Under the pieces are notes generated by a model, which saw nothing but the letters and a program-made list of their open reading frames with translations, had not been told where the DNA came from and searched no databases. Below are positions 7,706 to 16,076 of a DNA stretch of 64,000 nucleotides, one piece after another (positions within the stretch are counted from its first letter, which is position 1; each line of letters opens with the position of its first letter). The position numbers and the translations under genes were made by a program. This DNA is from Bacillota bacterium (GTDB lineage: Bacteria > Bacillota_I > Bacilli_A > RF39 > UBA660): contig SVAH01000002.1 of NCBI GenBank assembly GCA_015059485.1, forward strand, positions 1-64,000. The letters run 5' to 3'.

Positions 7706-9189
7706 TATCTATATAACTGCCAAGGATTAAAGAATACTCCACCTTCATAAGGCATTCCAATTGAAGCTGAAAAATGTAGATGTGTACCTGTTGAGAATCC
7801 AGTTGAACCCATAAGTCCAATTACTTGGCCTCTTGAAACAGTTTGACCAACATTAACTTTCTGTGCAGATAAGTGTGCATACATTGTATAATAATTATTA
7901 TCATGTTGAATAATTACATATTTACCTAATGAATAATGCGTTGATGATGTTACTACAACTCCATCTCTAGCTGCATATATAGGTGATCCATGTCCAGTTC
8001 CAGATATATCAAGTCCATAGTGCATTTTACCCCAACGATACGCAAACTCTGATGTAATAAGATATGGTGAATTTGTTGGCCATCCCCAAGCTCCACCAAC
8101 ATCAACAAATGATCCTGAAATATAACCACTTCCACCACCAGAACTATATCTTTTACCTTTAGTAGTAATTTCTGTTACTGGTTCTCTTATGGTTTCTTTG
8201 CTTACTACTTCAACACCTTGGTTTTGTTCTCCGTTAACTACTCTAACTTTTTGAGTAAACCTTGTAATACCAGTTACACCTGCTTGAGTGACTTGACTGT
8301 AATCACTTGGTTTTGAATTATCATATTTAGTCTCTTTTTCTAAAACTGATTCAACATCTTGCACAACGTGTAGTTCTTCAATTAAAGTAAGTTGTGGATT
8401 AATCAAAGCAATATTAACTTTTTGACCAATAGCAAGTAAACTATTCTCGTCTCTAAACTTTGGATTTGCCACTAAAAATTCTTGAGGGTTCAATTCATTA
8501 GCTTCTGAAATACTTGCAATAGTGTCACCTTGTTTAACTTCATAGCTTTTTTTCTCAGTGTTATCTCCAAATAATAAGAAACTTGTTAAATCTTTCTCAT
8601 CAGTATATATTTTATCGTTTGCACTAATATATGTTTTCTTTATATTAATTTTTTCTTTAAAATACATATGTTCAATTATTTGTCCAGTTTCAATAATTTC
8701 ATCTTGGGAATTATTAATATACTTATTAAATTCTTCTTCCGATATAAAAGCTGTTACAACATTTTTTAAAGCTTTTTTAAATATTTTCTTATCTAAAACA
8801 TTTATAACTATATTCTTTTTAGAATCTTCTTCATCAGTAATAGTTATTTGATATCCTTCAATTGTAAAATCTTCTTTATCTTTGATTTTATCATATATTT
8901 TAGTTACATCAGTTATATTGTCATCATATGTTGTGTATTCCATTATTTCAAAACCTAAAGGTGGATATACTTTATTAACGTTATATTTATTTTTTATATC
9001 TTTTTGTTCATTATCAATTAGATCATATAATTCATCTGCATCGGCAATTAGTCCCATTTTTTGACCATTAAGATATACTTGATATACTTCCTTAGGTTCT
9101 TCATATTTTTTTGTCCTAGTAAAAAATATTAAAAAACTAACAACTATTATACAAGTAACAATCGTTATTATTTTTTCTTTTGATTTCAT
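7705..9189 (-). CDS. Cell-wall M23 metallopeptidase with LysM and G5 domains
   Basis: The product is about 494 aa. An N-terminal membrane anchor (IITIVTCIIVVSFLIFF) is followed by about 180 residues of unknown fold, a LysM domain (YEVKQGDTIASISEANELNP), a G5 domain (about 285-350) and a C-terminal M23 domain with HYGLDISG, an HDNNYYTMYAHL strand and HLHFS, the Zn-binding and catalytic positions of lysostaphin-type endopeptidases. It probably cuts peptidoglycan cross-bridges outside the membrane. The third of three consecutive ATG codons is best spaced from AAAGGTGG. It is tightly linked to dnaB and walJ. Confidence 0.9.
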   Translation of the reverse strand: MKSKEKIITIVTCIIVVSFLIFFTRTKKYEEPKEVYQVYLNGQKMGLIADADELYDLIDNEQKDIKNKYNVNKVYPPLGFEIMEYTTYDDNITDVTKIYDKIKDKEDFTIEGYQITITDEEDSKKNIVINVLDKKIFKKALKNVVTAFISEEEFNKYINNSQDEIIETGQIIEHMYFKEKINIKKTYISANDKIYTDEKDLTSFLLFGDNTEKKSYEVKQGDTIASISEANELNPQEFLVANPKFRDENSLLAIGQKVNIALINPQLTLIEELHVVQDVESVLEKETKYDNSKPSDYSQVTQAGVTGITRFTQKVRVVNGEQNQGVEVVSKETIREPVTEITTKGKRYSSGGGSGYISGSFVDVGGAWGWPTNSPYLITSEFAYRWGKMHYGLDISGTGHGSPIYAARDGVVVTSSTHYSLGKYVIIQHDNNYYTMYAHLSAQKVNVGQTVSRGQVIGLMGSTGFSTGTHLHFSASIGMPYEGGVFFNPWQLYR

Positions 9190-9202
9190 CATCATACCAC
9201 CT

Positions 9203-10549
9203 TTACTCTTCATCCCCACTTACCTTTAAATAATTTTTAAAACAACTTTTATTAAGTTCAAATAATAAGTTTATTAGTCCAACTGCTCCTTTACGATGCT
9301 TAGCAATAATAAGTTCTGCTGGAACAATTTCTAGTTTTTCAGCTGACTTTGCTTCATGGTAATCTGCACGATTTATAAATAAAACCATGTCTGCATCTTG
9401 TTCAATAGAACCAGATTCACGTAAATCCGCCAGTCTTGGTTGTTTGGTTTCACTACGCTCTGCATTACGAGAAAGCTGTGCTAGTGCAATTACAGGTACT
9501 TTTAATTCCATTGCAAGTTGCTTAAATGATCTTGAAATATCAGACACCTCAACTTGTCGTGATTCACTACGAGAACCTGTAGTAACTAACTGTAAGTAGT
9601 CGATTACTACAAGTCCCAAGCCTTTTTCTGAATTTGCAAGTCTTCTACATTTAGCTTTTATCTCTGGTGCTGTTATTGATGTATTATCTTCAATATATAT
9701 ATTAGTTTCTGCAAGCTGTGAAATAGCTTCATTATATTTTTTCCAATCGTTACTATTAAGCATACCATTTTGAAATTTACTACCTTCAATTTGGCCAACT
9801 GCCGAAATCATACGATTGACTAATTGTTCTGCTGTCATTTCTAAGTTGAAAATTGCAACAGCCTTGTCTGTAGACATTGCAGCATTGGTCGCAACATTTA
9901 GTGCAAATGCTGTTTTTCCCATACCTGGACGAGCAGCTATTATTATAAGTTCACCTTCATGAAAACCAGCTGTTTCTTTATCTAAATCATAAAATCCTGA
10001 AGGTATTCCAGTCATTGATGATTTATTTTTTGCTCTTTGTTCAAGTTGTTCTTGTGCACTTCTTAAAACATCACTTATGGTTCTAAATTCACTTGTTTGT
10101 CTTGCTTTAATTACATTTAAAATATTTTTTTCAGCTGTATCAAAAAGACCAGTTAAATTACCATCTTCTTCATAACTATCTGATATTATATCTGTTGCTG
10201 TTTCAATTAATTTTCTTCTCAATGCTTTTTCTTTTACTATTTTTATATAATAATCCAAATTAGCAGCTGTTGCTACTGAATCTATTATCTCAGATAGGTA
10301 TTCTATCCCACCAACTGCATTTAAATTTTTTTGTTTATCTAATTCATTTTTTACTGTTGTTATATCTATAGGTGTTCTTGCTTTATATAATTCATTTAAT
10401 GCTTGAAAGACTTTCTTATTTGCTTCACTATAAAACATAGAAGCATCTACTTCTTCAACTATCTTTTCAAGTGCATATTTATCTAAAAAAGCTACACCTA
10501 AAACAGACATTTCCGCATCTAAATTTTGTGGCATTTTTCTGTTTGCCAT
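9203..10549 (-). CDS. dnaB: Replicative DNA helicase DnaB
   Basis: The 448-aa product has the N-terminal DnaB domain (PQNLDAEMSVLGVAFLDK), a linker, and the RecA-like core with Walker A (ARPGMGKTAFAL), Walker B region (LVVIDYLQLV), RESGSIEQDADMVLF (motif H4 with arginine finger region) and SRNAERSETKQPRLADL. Length is normal (the family is called DnaC in Bacillus). ATG 10549 is preferred over an upstream GTG that lies between SD and ATG. It follows rplI directly, the usual Firmicutes order. Confidence 0.97.
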   Translation of the reverse strand: MANRKMPQNLDAEMSVLGVAFLDKYALEKIVEEVDASMFYSEANKKVFQALNELYKARTPIDITTVKNELDKQKNLNAVGGIEYLSEIIDSVATAANLDYYIKIVKEKALRRKLIETATDIISDSYEEDGNLTGLFDTAEKNILNVIKARQTSEFRTISDVLRSAQEQLEQRAKNKSSMTGIPSGFYDLDKETAGFHEGELIIIAARPGMGKTAFALNVATNAAMSTDKAVAIFNLEMTAEQLVNRMISAVGQIEGSKFQNGMLNSNDWKKYNEAISQLAETNIYIEDNTSITAPEIKAKCRRLANSEKGLGLVVIDYLQLVTTGSRSESRQVEVSDISRSFKQLAMELKVPVIALAQLSRNAERSETKQPRLADLRESGSIEQDADMVLFINRADYHEAKSAEKLEIVPAELIIAKHRKGAVGLINLLFELNKSCFKNYLKVSGDEE

Positions 10550-10558
10550 TTCCTTCAC

Positions 10559-10999
10559 CTACTTTTTCAACACAACACTAATATTAAATTCAACCCTCTT
10601 ATGTAATTTTATATTTACTATATGACTTCCAAGGGAATCAAGTCCACTTGTTGGATGAATCAACTTTTTATCAATTTGGAATCCTTTATTTTTTAATTCA
10701 TCACTAATTTGTTTAGTAGATATTGTCCCAAAAACTCTATCTTCTTTTCCTGTTTTTACTTTAAATGATATTTCTTTATTTTCAAGTTTCTTCTTAATTT
10801 CATTAAGTGATGCAACTAAAGAATCTTCTTCATCATTCCTTTTTTTGATTTGATTATCAAGTACTTCTTTGCTTCTTTTTGTTTCCATTACTGCAAGGCC
10901 ATTTTTAATTAAAAAGTTATTAGCATATCCATCACTAACATTTATGATGTCATCTTTTTTTCCTTGACCTTTCACATCTTTAAGTAATATAACTTTCAT
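10559..10999 (-). CDS. rplI: 50S ribosomal protein L9
   Basis: The 146-aa product starts with [36 protein letters not shown], the RNA-binding N-domain, followed by the long connecting helix ([19 protein letters not shown]) and the C-domain ([18 protein letters not shown]). It binds domain V of 23S rRNA at the base of the L1 stalk. SD GGGAGG precedes the ATG. It is first in rplI-dnaB. Confidence 0.97.
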   Translation of the reverse strand: MKVILLKDVKGQGKKDDIINVSDGYANNFLIKNGLAVMETKRSKEVLDNQIKKRNDEEDSLVASLNEIKKKLENKEISFKVKTGKEDRVFGTISTKQISDELKNKGFQIDKKLIHPTSGLDSLGSHIVNIKLHKRVEFNISVVLKK

Positions 11000-11040
11000 T
11001 ATATACCTCCCAAATATCTACTATCTATTATAACATAAAA

Positions 11041-11060
11041 AAGTAGATTTTGTATCTACT
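11041..11060 (-). terminator. Terminator of the deacetylase gene
   Basis: AGTAGAT TTTGT ATCTACT hairpin with an adjacent A run (T run on the minus strand) lies just downstream of the polysaccharide deacetylase gene and before the rplI promoter region. Confidence 0.75.
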
Positions 11061-11092
11061 CTTTTCTTATTTTATTACTATTCATTCTTTAT

Positions 11093-11860
11093 TTAAAATG
11101 GCATATACATTCTTAAAACAAATTTCCAATATGGATAGGTTGTTGAAAAACTATATCTCGGAATTAGATATCTATTATCTTTATTATCAAATTTTCTATA
11201 TTCAATATCTCCACCAAATGCAAACGCTAATTTATAATTATTCTTTTTTAAAACTTTAATGTAATTATCAGAATATCTTCCATAAGGATATGCAAAATAT
11301 TTTGTATCAACTACATTTTCCATCATTTTAAAATCTTCTTCTAATTCTTCTTCACTCTTATTATATGCCTCTTCAAAATGATTTTGATATGTATGAGATG
11401 CTATTTCAATATTAGGATAATCTTTATTTATTATTTCTAATTCATCTTTAGATATAAAGTCAGAATTAGTTCTATCTATATTTTCTCCTAAATAAAATAA
11501 TGTAGCATTAAAGTTATATTCTTTTAATATAGGAAAAGCAAGTTCATATGCATTTTTCCAACCGTCATCAAAAGTTATAAGAACAGATTTTCTTGGAAGT
11601 TCACATTTCTTATCCATATAACATTCAACATCTTTTAATGTTAATGTTTTATAGTGATGATCACGTAAATATTTCATTTCTTTTTTAAATTCGTCTACAT
11701 TTTTTTGCATATTATTCTTTGGAATTCCACTAGTAAATTCATGATATGTAAGTATTGCATATTTTTTTGGAAAAAAATATGGAAATATAATTAATAATAA
11801 TATTATTATAATAGGAATACTGATAACTATAATCTTATTTCCACTAATCACTTTTTTCAT
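11093..11860 (-). CDS. Membrane-anchored polysaccharide deacetylase
   Basis: The 255-aa product has an N-terminal membrane anchor (IIVISIPIIIILLLIIF) and a NodB-type domain: motif 1 LITFDDGW with the catalytic Asp and metal Asp, motif 2 EIASHTYQN with SxxxH in the variant form, and motif 3 YFAYPYGRYSD. An N-terminal ILTYHEF is typical of the PgaB/IcaB-like subgroup. It probably removes N-acetyl groups from an extracellular glycan. ATG 11860 has AAAGGTGAT upstream. It stands alone with its own terminator. Confidence 0.85.
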   Translation of the reverse strand: MKKVISGNKIIVISIPIIIILLLIIFPYFFPKKYAILTYHEFTSGIPKNNMQKNVDEFKKEMKYLRDHHYKTLTLKDVECYMDKKCELPRKSVLITFDDGWKNAYELAFPILKEYNFNATLFYLGENIDRTNSDFISKDELEIINKDYPNIEIASHTYQNHFEEAYNKSEEELEEDFKMMENVVDTKYFAYPYGRYSDNYIKVLKKNNYKLAFAFGGDIEYRKFDNKDNRYLIPRYSFSTTYPYWKFVLRMYMPF

Positions 11861-11933
11861 ACAATCACCTTTTAAACTATATATTATTTTAACATTTATC
11901 ATCTCAAATTAAAAGAGCTTCTCAAAGAAAAAA

Positions 11934-11950
11934 ACTCTCAATATGAGAGT
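11934..11950 (-). terminator. Terminator after tRNA-Asn
   Basis: ACTCTCA ATA TGAGAGT with a run of T on the minus strand follows the tRNA gene by about 14 nt. Confidence 0.75.
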
Positions 11951-11963
11951 CTTATATTCTAAA

Positions 11964-12039
11964 TGGCGCCTCTTGTAGGACTCGAACCTACGACCTAACG
12001 GTTAACAGCCGTGCGCTCTACCGACTGAGCTAAAGAGGC
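11964..12039 (-). tRNA. tRNA-Asn (GTT)
   Basis: The minus strand folds as a standard cloverleaf: acceptor GCCTCTT with AAGAGGC, D-arm TAGCTCAGTCGGTAGAGC, anticodon loop CTGTTAA with GTT, T-arm GTAGGTTCGAGTCCTAC, and an encoded CCA at 11966-11964. Confidence 0.97.
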
Positions 12040-12116
12040 ATCAACAAGTAAATTATATACTATTATTATTAACTTTGTCAATATTTTTTATACATAATTT
12101 ACTTATTTTTATAAAA

Positions 12117-12485
12117 TTAAGCTAATTCTACTTCTGCTCCAGCTTCTTCAAGTTGAGCTTTGATGTTGTTAGCTTCATCAGCAGGAACGTTTTCTTTAAC
12201 ATTTCCACCATTGTCAGCTAAAGCTTTAGCTTCTACTAATCCTAATCCAGTGATTTCTTTTAAGATTTTAATAACAGCAATCTTATTTCCACCAGCTGAT
12301 TTTAATACTACAGTTTTAGCAGCATTATCTTCTTGAGCTTCTCCACCAGCAGGTGCAGCTGCTACAGCTACAGCAGATGGATCAACACCAAATTCTTCTT
12401 TCATAGCGTCAACTAATTCTTTAACTTCTAAAATAGTCATTTCTTTTAATCCATTAATGAATTCTTCTTTTGTAAATTTTGCCAT
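12117..12485 (-). CDS. rplL: 50S ribosomal protein L7/L12
   Basis: The 122-aa acidic stalk protein has the N-terminal dimerisation helix pair (FTKEEFINGLKEMTILEVKEL), an Ala/Gly-rich hinge (VAVAAAPAGGEAQ) and the factor-binding C-domain (TGLGLVEAKALADNGG; KTVVLKSAGGNKIAVIKILKE). It recruits translation GTPases. It lies 19 bp behind rplJ in the same transcript. Confidence 0.98.
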   Translation of the reverse strand: MAKFTKEEFINGLKEMTILEVKELVDAMKEEFGVDPSAVAVAAAPAGGEAQEDNAAKTVVLKSAGGNKIAVIKILKEITGLGLVEAKALADNGGNVKENVPADEANNIKAQLEEAGAEVELA

Positions 12486-12504
12486 TCTAAATTCCTCCTC
12501 TTTC

Positions 12505-12996
12505 TTATTTTTCTAGGCTTTCTGCATATAGGTTTAATCCTATAGACAAATCACGAACATATTGAATCATACCACCAGCAAGCATTGTTAACAATCCTTC
12601 GTATGATGGAATATTCGCATATTCATTTATAGTAGTTAAGTCAGCAACATCACCACTAATAACACCAACTCTTATACTAAGTTTATCATGACTTTTTGCA
12701 AAATCAGCAATTACTTTAATTGGTTCAAGTAAATTTTCACCAAATAGTATAGCGTTTGGTCCTTCTAAGAAACCATCAAGATCAATTTTTAGATCATCTA
12801 AAGCTCTTTTTAATAAAGTATTTTTGTATACTTTAACTTCAGCTTTAGCATCTCTAAGTTGTCTTCTTAAGTCACTTAGTTCGTCTACTGTTAATCCTTG
12901 ATATTGAAATAGAATTACTGATTCACTATTTTTTACTTTATCAGAGATTTCAGCAACGATTTGTTTCTTTTCCTCAAGAACTTTAGTACTTGCCAT
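12505..12996 (-). CDS. rplJ: 50S ribosomal protein L10
   Basis: The 163-aa product (MASTKVLEEKKQIVAEISDK) has the conserved ILFQYQGLTVDELSDLRRQLR and the C-terminal helix that binds L7/L12 dimers. The start is ATG 12996 after AAGGAGG; the open frame extends to 13059 into the leader and is not coding. L10 binds its own leader in Firmicutes, which fits the structured region directly upstream. Confidence 0.97.
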   Translation of the reverse strand: MASTKVLEEKKQIVAEISDKVKNSESVILFQYQGLTVDELSDLRRQLRDAKAEVKVYKNTLLKRALDDLKIDLDGFLEGPNAILFGENLLEPIKVIADFAKSHDKLSIRVGVISGDVADLTTINEYANIPSYEGLLTMLAGGMIQYVRDLSIGLNLYAESLEK

Positions 12997-13023
12997 ATAA
13001 TTCCTCCTTGTTCTTATTTTATT

Positions 13024-13145
13024 AAAAAAGCTCTCCCAAAAGGAAAGCTTAAAACACATAAAAGTATATTAAGATTTCCCTCGGCATGATTATTAAGAAT
13101 TTCTTCCCATGCTGTCTTTGGTTAAATCGCTTTTTCAAACATTAT
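13024..13145 (-). promoter_or_regulatory. L10 leader with attenuator
   Basis: The 100-nt gap between rplA and rplJ holds an RNA-like segment (GCATGGGAAGAAATTC ... CATGCCGAGGGAAATC region on the minus strand) followed by a terminator hairpin AAGCTTTCC TTTT GGGAGAGCTT and T run at about 13050-13025. This is the layout of the Firmicutes L10 leader (Rfam L10_leader), by which L10(L12)4 represses rplJL. The match is by recognition of layout and motifs, not a covariance search. Confidence 0.75.
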
Positions 13146-13161
13146 TCTATTACACATTTAA

Positions 13162-13860
13162 TTAAATGTCAAATGAATTTTTATCTAATTTAATTCCAGG
13201 ACCCATTGTAGGTGCAATAGTGATATTAGTAATAAATTTACCTTTAACACTTGCTGGTTTTAATTTAGAAATTGTACTAACAATATATGTTAAGTTATCA
13301 GCTAATTTATTTTCATCAAATGAAACTTTACCAACAACTGTATGAATGTTTCCAAAAGTATCAGTTCTAAATTCTACCATACCTTTTTTAACATCTTCAA
13401 TAGCTTTAACTGGATTTGGAGTAACTGTTCCAGTCTTAGGATTTGGCATTAAACCTTTAGGTCCTAAAACTTTACCAATTTTACCAAGCTCTGGCATCAT
13501 ATCTGGAGTTGCAATGATTACATCAAAATCAAACCAATTTTCTTTTTGAATTTTTTCAATCATGTCTTTTTCTCCAACATAATCAGCACCAGCATTTTTT
13601 GCATCAGTTGCTGCAGTTCCTTTAGCAATAACTAAAATCTTTTTTGATTTTCCTGTACCATGAGGTAATACTAATGAACCTCTTAATTGTTGATCAGCTT
13701 TTTTAGGGTCAACATTAAGTTTAATAGCTACTTCTACAGTTCCATCAAATTTAGTTATTGAAGTTTCTTTAACTAATTTAATTGCTTCTTCAACAGAATA
13801 TTCTTTTGATTTTTCTATTTTACTTGAAGCTTCCACATATTTTTTACTAGCTTTTTTCAT
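13162..13860 (-). CDS. rplA: 50S ribosomal protein L1
   Basis: The 232-aa L1 (SKKYVEASSKIEKSKEYSV; signature IGKVLGPKGLMPNPKTGTVT) forms the mobile stalk near the E site and often represses its own operon. It lies 70 bp behind rplK and before the rplJL leader, the usual L11-L1-L10-L12 order. Upstream secE/nusG are not in this stretch; an unrelated HTH gene faces away instead. Confidence 0.98.
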   Translation of the reverse strand: MKKASKKYVEASSKIEKSKEYSVEEAIKLVKETSITKFDGTVEVAIKLNVDPKKADQQLRGSLVLPHGTGKSKKILVIAKGTAATDAKNAGADYVGEKDMIEKIQKENWFDFDVIIATPDMMPELGKIGKVLGPKGLMPNPKTGTVTPNPVKAIEDVKKGMVEFRTDTFGNIHTVVGKVSFDENKLADNLTYIVSTISKLKPASVKGKFITNITIAPTMGPGIKLDKNSFDI

Positions 13861-13929
13861 ATCTTTTCCTCCTAACTGTGGTTTATTTGGCGGATTTTTT
13901 ATTTGAAAAATATAAATATTTTATTGTAA

Positions 13930-14358
13930 TTAATCTTCTTTGATTTCAACACCCATGTTTTTAGCTGTACCAGCAATAATATTCATTGCTGCATCAACAT
14001 CATAAGCATTTAAATCTGGCAATTTAGTTTCTGCTATTTCTTTTAATTGAGATTTAGTTAAAGATCCAACTACTTCATTTGCACCTTTACTACTTCCTTT
14101 TTTTATTTTAGCAGCTTGTTTAATTAAGAATCCAGCTGGTGGAGTCTTTAAAACAAAATCAAATGTTCTGTCATCATATACTGAGATTTCACAAGGAATA
14201 ATTGTTCCCATTTTTTCTCTTGTTGCATCATTGAATTTAGTACAGAACTCAGAAATATTGATACCAGCAGGTCCTAGAGCTGTTCCAACTGGTGGAGCAG
14301 GTGTTGCCTTACCAGCTTCAATTTGTAATTTAATTTTTCTAACGATTTCTTTAGCCAC
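13930..14358 (-). CDS. rplK: 50S ribosomal protein L11
   Basis: The 142-aa product (VAKEIVRKIKLQIEAGKATP) has the proline-rich N-domain (PPVGTALGPAGINISEFC) and rRNA-binding C-domain (IIAGTAKNMGVEIKED). The start is a GTG at 14358, 8 nt after AGGAGG; an in-frame GTG three codons earlier overlaps the SD. It binds the GTPase-associated region of 23S rRNA. Confidence 0.97.
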   Translation of the reverse strand: MAKEIVRKIKLQIEAGKATPAPPVGTALGPAGINISEFCTKFNDATREKMGTIIPCEISVYDDRTFDFVLKTPPAGFLIKQAAKIKKGSSKGANEVVGSLTKSQLKEIAETKLPDLNAYDVDAAMNIIAGTAKNMGVEIKED

Positions 14359-14391
14359 GATATACACCTCCTATAAAAATTTGGTTCGCGT

Positions 14392-14426
14392 AAGTGGTCT
14401 GGGCAAATCCGCATTCCCTTCCACTT
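14392..14426 (-). promoter_or_regulatory. Hairpin in rplK leader, possible L1-binding site
   Basis: About 35 nt upstream of the rplK start the minus strand folds as AAGTGG/CCACTT enclosing an AA:AGA internal loop and a GGG/CCC inner stem. No T run follows, so it is not a terminator. Feedback control of L11-L1 mRNA by L1 at a leader hairpin is known in many bacteria; assigning that role here is an inference. Confidence 0.4.
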
Positions 14427-14641
14427 TTTTACAACAGTTACTAATAAAATATATAACTGCAGTCAAGATAATAACACATTATTTCTTTAAAAGCAAGTTT
14501 TTTGTTATATATTCTAGCAATTTATATTAAAAATAAGGTATAATTATTATAATGTTAACTTTAGTTGACAAATTTCAAAGTGAAATTGGTAGAATGCAAC
14601 TATGTTTTTTTGTAAAATTATTTTTGAAAGAGGTGAAAAAT

Positions 14642-15268
14642 ATGAGTCTAGGAGAAAGACTTACTAAGTTAAGAAAGGAAAAAGGATTATCACAAGAAGA
14701 AGTTGCTGATAAACTTAATGTTACAAGACAAACAATTTCTAAATGGGAAACAGATACTTCAACTCCAGATTTTGATAAAATTGTTCCATTATGCAGATTA
14801 TATAATTTAACAACTGATGAATTATTGACAGGTAATAGCAAATGTGAAGAACCTAATAATGAATTATCAGAGGAAGAGAAAAAAAGAAAAAAAATTGGAG
14901 GCTTAACATTTAGTATTTTTTTATACTTCGTTGCTGTTGCTTGGATTATGAGTAGTGTTGCTGCATTTAAATTTAACCCTGTTTTATCTGCTGCTATATT
15001 TTTAATTATTTGTGGAATATCAACTAGTATACTAATATATTCTTTAATAATTTATAAAAGGAAAAAGACTGAGGAAGAAGAAAAACAACACAAAATATAT
15101 AAACAAATTGATGATGTGTTAGCTATATTTACGGTAATACTATATTTCATAATAAGCTTTACTACTATGTTATGGCACATTACTTGGATTATCTTTATAA
15201 TATATGGTCTAATAAGTGAAATAATAAAACTATTTTTTATGTTAAAGGAGAATAAAAATGAAAAATAA
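14642..15268 (+). CDS. HTH regulator with C-terminal membrane domain
   Basis: The 208-aa product has an N-terminal Xre-type HTH (MSLGERLTKLRKEKGLSQEE, then TRQTISKWETDTSTPDFDKI) followed by four hydrophobic segments (about 85-205). Membrane-tethered HTH proteins of this type are common in Firmicutes and usually sense envelope conditions. ATG 14642 has AAAGAGGTG upstream. The gene overlaps the next by 11 nt, so the two are probably one functional unit. Confidence 0.82.
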   Translation: MSLGERLTKLRKEKGLSQEEVADKLNVTRQTISKWETDTSTPDFDKIVPLCRLYNLTTDELLTGNSKCEEPNNELSEEEKKRKKIGGLTFSIFLYFVAVAWIMSSVAAFKFNPVLSAAIFLIICGISTSILIYSLIIYKRKKTEEEEKQHKIYKQIDDVLAIFTVILYFIISFTTMLWHITWIIFIIYGLISEIIKLFFMLKENKNEK

Positions 15269-16046
15269 AGGAATAATAATTTTTTTAATAACACTACTAT
15301 TATGTTTAACTATTTTTATATCCACATTATTTGTACTATTATTAAACGGAAAAGTCAATTTAGGAAAATTACAAATGTTTGCTAAATCTGCAAACAAAGA
15401 AATATATAATAATACACTTGATGATTTTCCCAAAAATATTGTAATAGATGTTGATAGCGCTAATATCAATATAAAACACAGTAAAGATGAAAAAGTTCAT
15501 TTAATTGTGTATGGTGATGAAAATAAAAATAAATTAGATGTTAATAATACTAATAGTACTTTGAAAATTAAATACAAAAGGCATAATTGCCATTTCATGT
15601 GTTTCAATATTAAAAAAGGGAAAATCGACTTATTTATTCCAGAATTTTACGATGGAGATTTTAATATAAAAAGTGATGTTGGTGATATCTATCTTGATTC
15701 ATTTATTAATTCATATTTAAATATTGATGCTGATGTTGGGAATGTTAATGTTAAAGATATTAATATTACAAAAATTAAAAGTGATGTTGGTAACGTTAAT
15801 GTTAATAACATTACTGGATACTTTGATATAGATGTAGATACCGGTGATATTACTATTGATTATGCCAATATAGATCGTGATTCAAAAATAAATGTTGATG
15901 TTGGAGAAATAACTGTTAATAATATAGACGATATTAATATAGATGCAAAAACTGATGTTGGTGAAAAAAATATAAAAAATAACAATAAAAATTCTGATAT
16001 TACACTAAAAGTTAGAAATGATGTTGGTGATATTAACATAAATTAA
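15258..16046 (+). CDS. DUF4097-type beta-repeat membrane-anchored protein
   Basis: The 262-aa product has an N-terminal membrane segment (IIIFLITLLLCLTIFISTLF) and a repetitive C-terminal half with the recurring phrase DVG(D/N/E)(I/V)xVN at about 17-20 residue spacing (SDVGDIYLDS, ADVGNVNVKD, SDVGNVNVNN, VDTGDITIDY, VDVGEITVNN, TDVGEKNIKN, NDVGDINI). This is the DUF4097 adhesin-like beta-solenoid pattern. It is often encoded with small membrane regulators, as here. It lies 11 nt inside the end of the HTH gene. Confidence 0.8.
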   Translation: MKNKGIIIFLITLLLCLTIFISTLFVLLLNGKVNLGKLQMFAKSANKEIYNNTLDDFPKNIVIDVDSANINIKHSKDEKVHLIVYGDENKNKLDVNNTNSTLKIKYKRHNCHFMCFNIKKGKIDLFIPEFYDGDFNIKSDVGDIYLDSFINSYLNIDADVGNVNVKDINITKIKSDVGNVNVNNITGYFDIDVDTGDITIDYANIDRDSKINVDVGEITVNNIDDINIDAKTDVGEKNIKNNNKNSDITLKVRNDVGDININ

Positions 16047-16070
16047 AACTGTAAGTTAAACTTACAGTTT
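16046..16070 (+). terminator. Terminator of the HTH-DUF4097 pair
   Basis: AAACTGTAAG TTAAA CTTACAGTTT followed by CTTTTTTT on the plus strand. Confidence 0.85.
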
Positions 16071-16076
16071 CTTTTT

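Noticed and set aside
14392-14426. Terminator upstream of rplK
   Set aside because: The hairpin has no following T run on the minus strand and contains internal loops; a regulatory protein-binding hairpin fits better.
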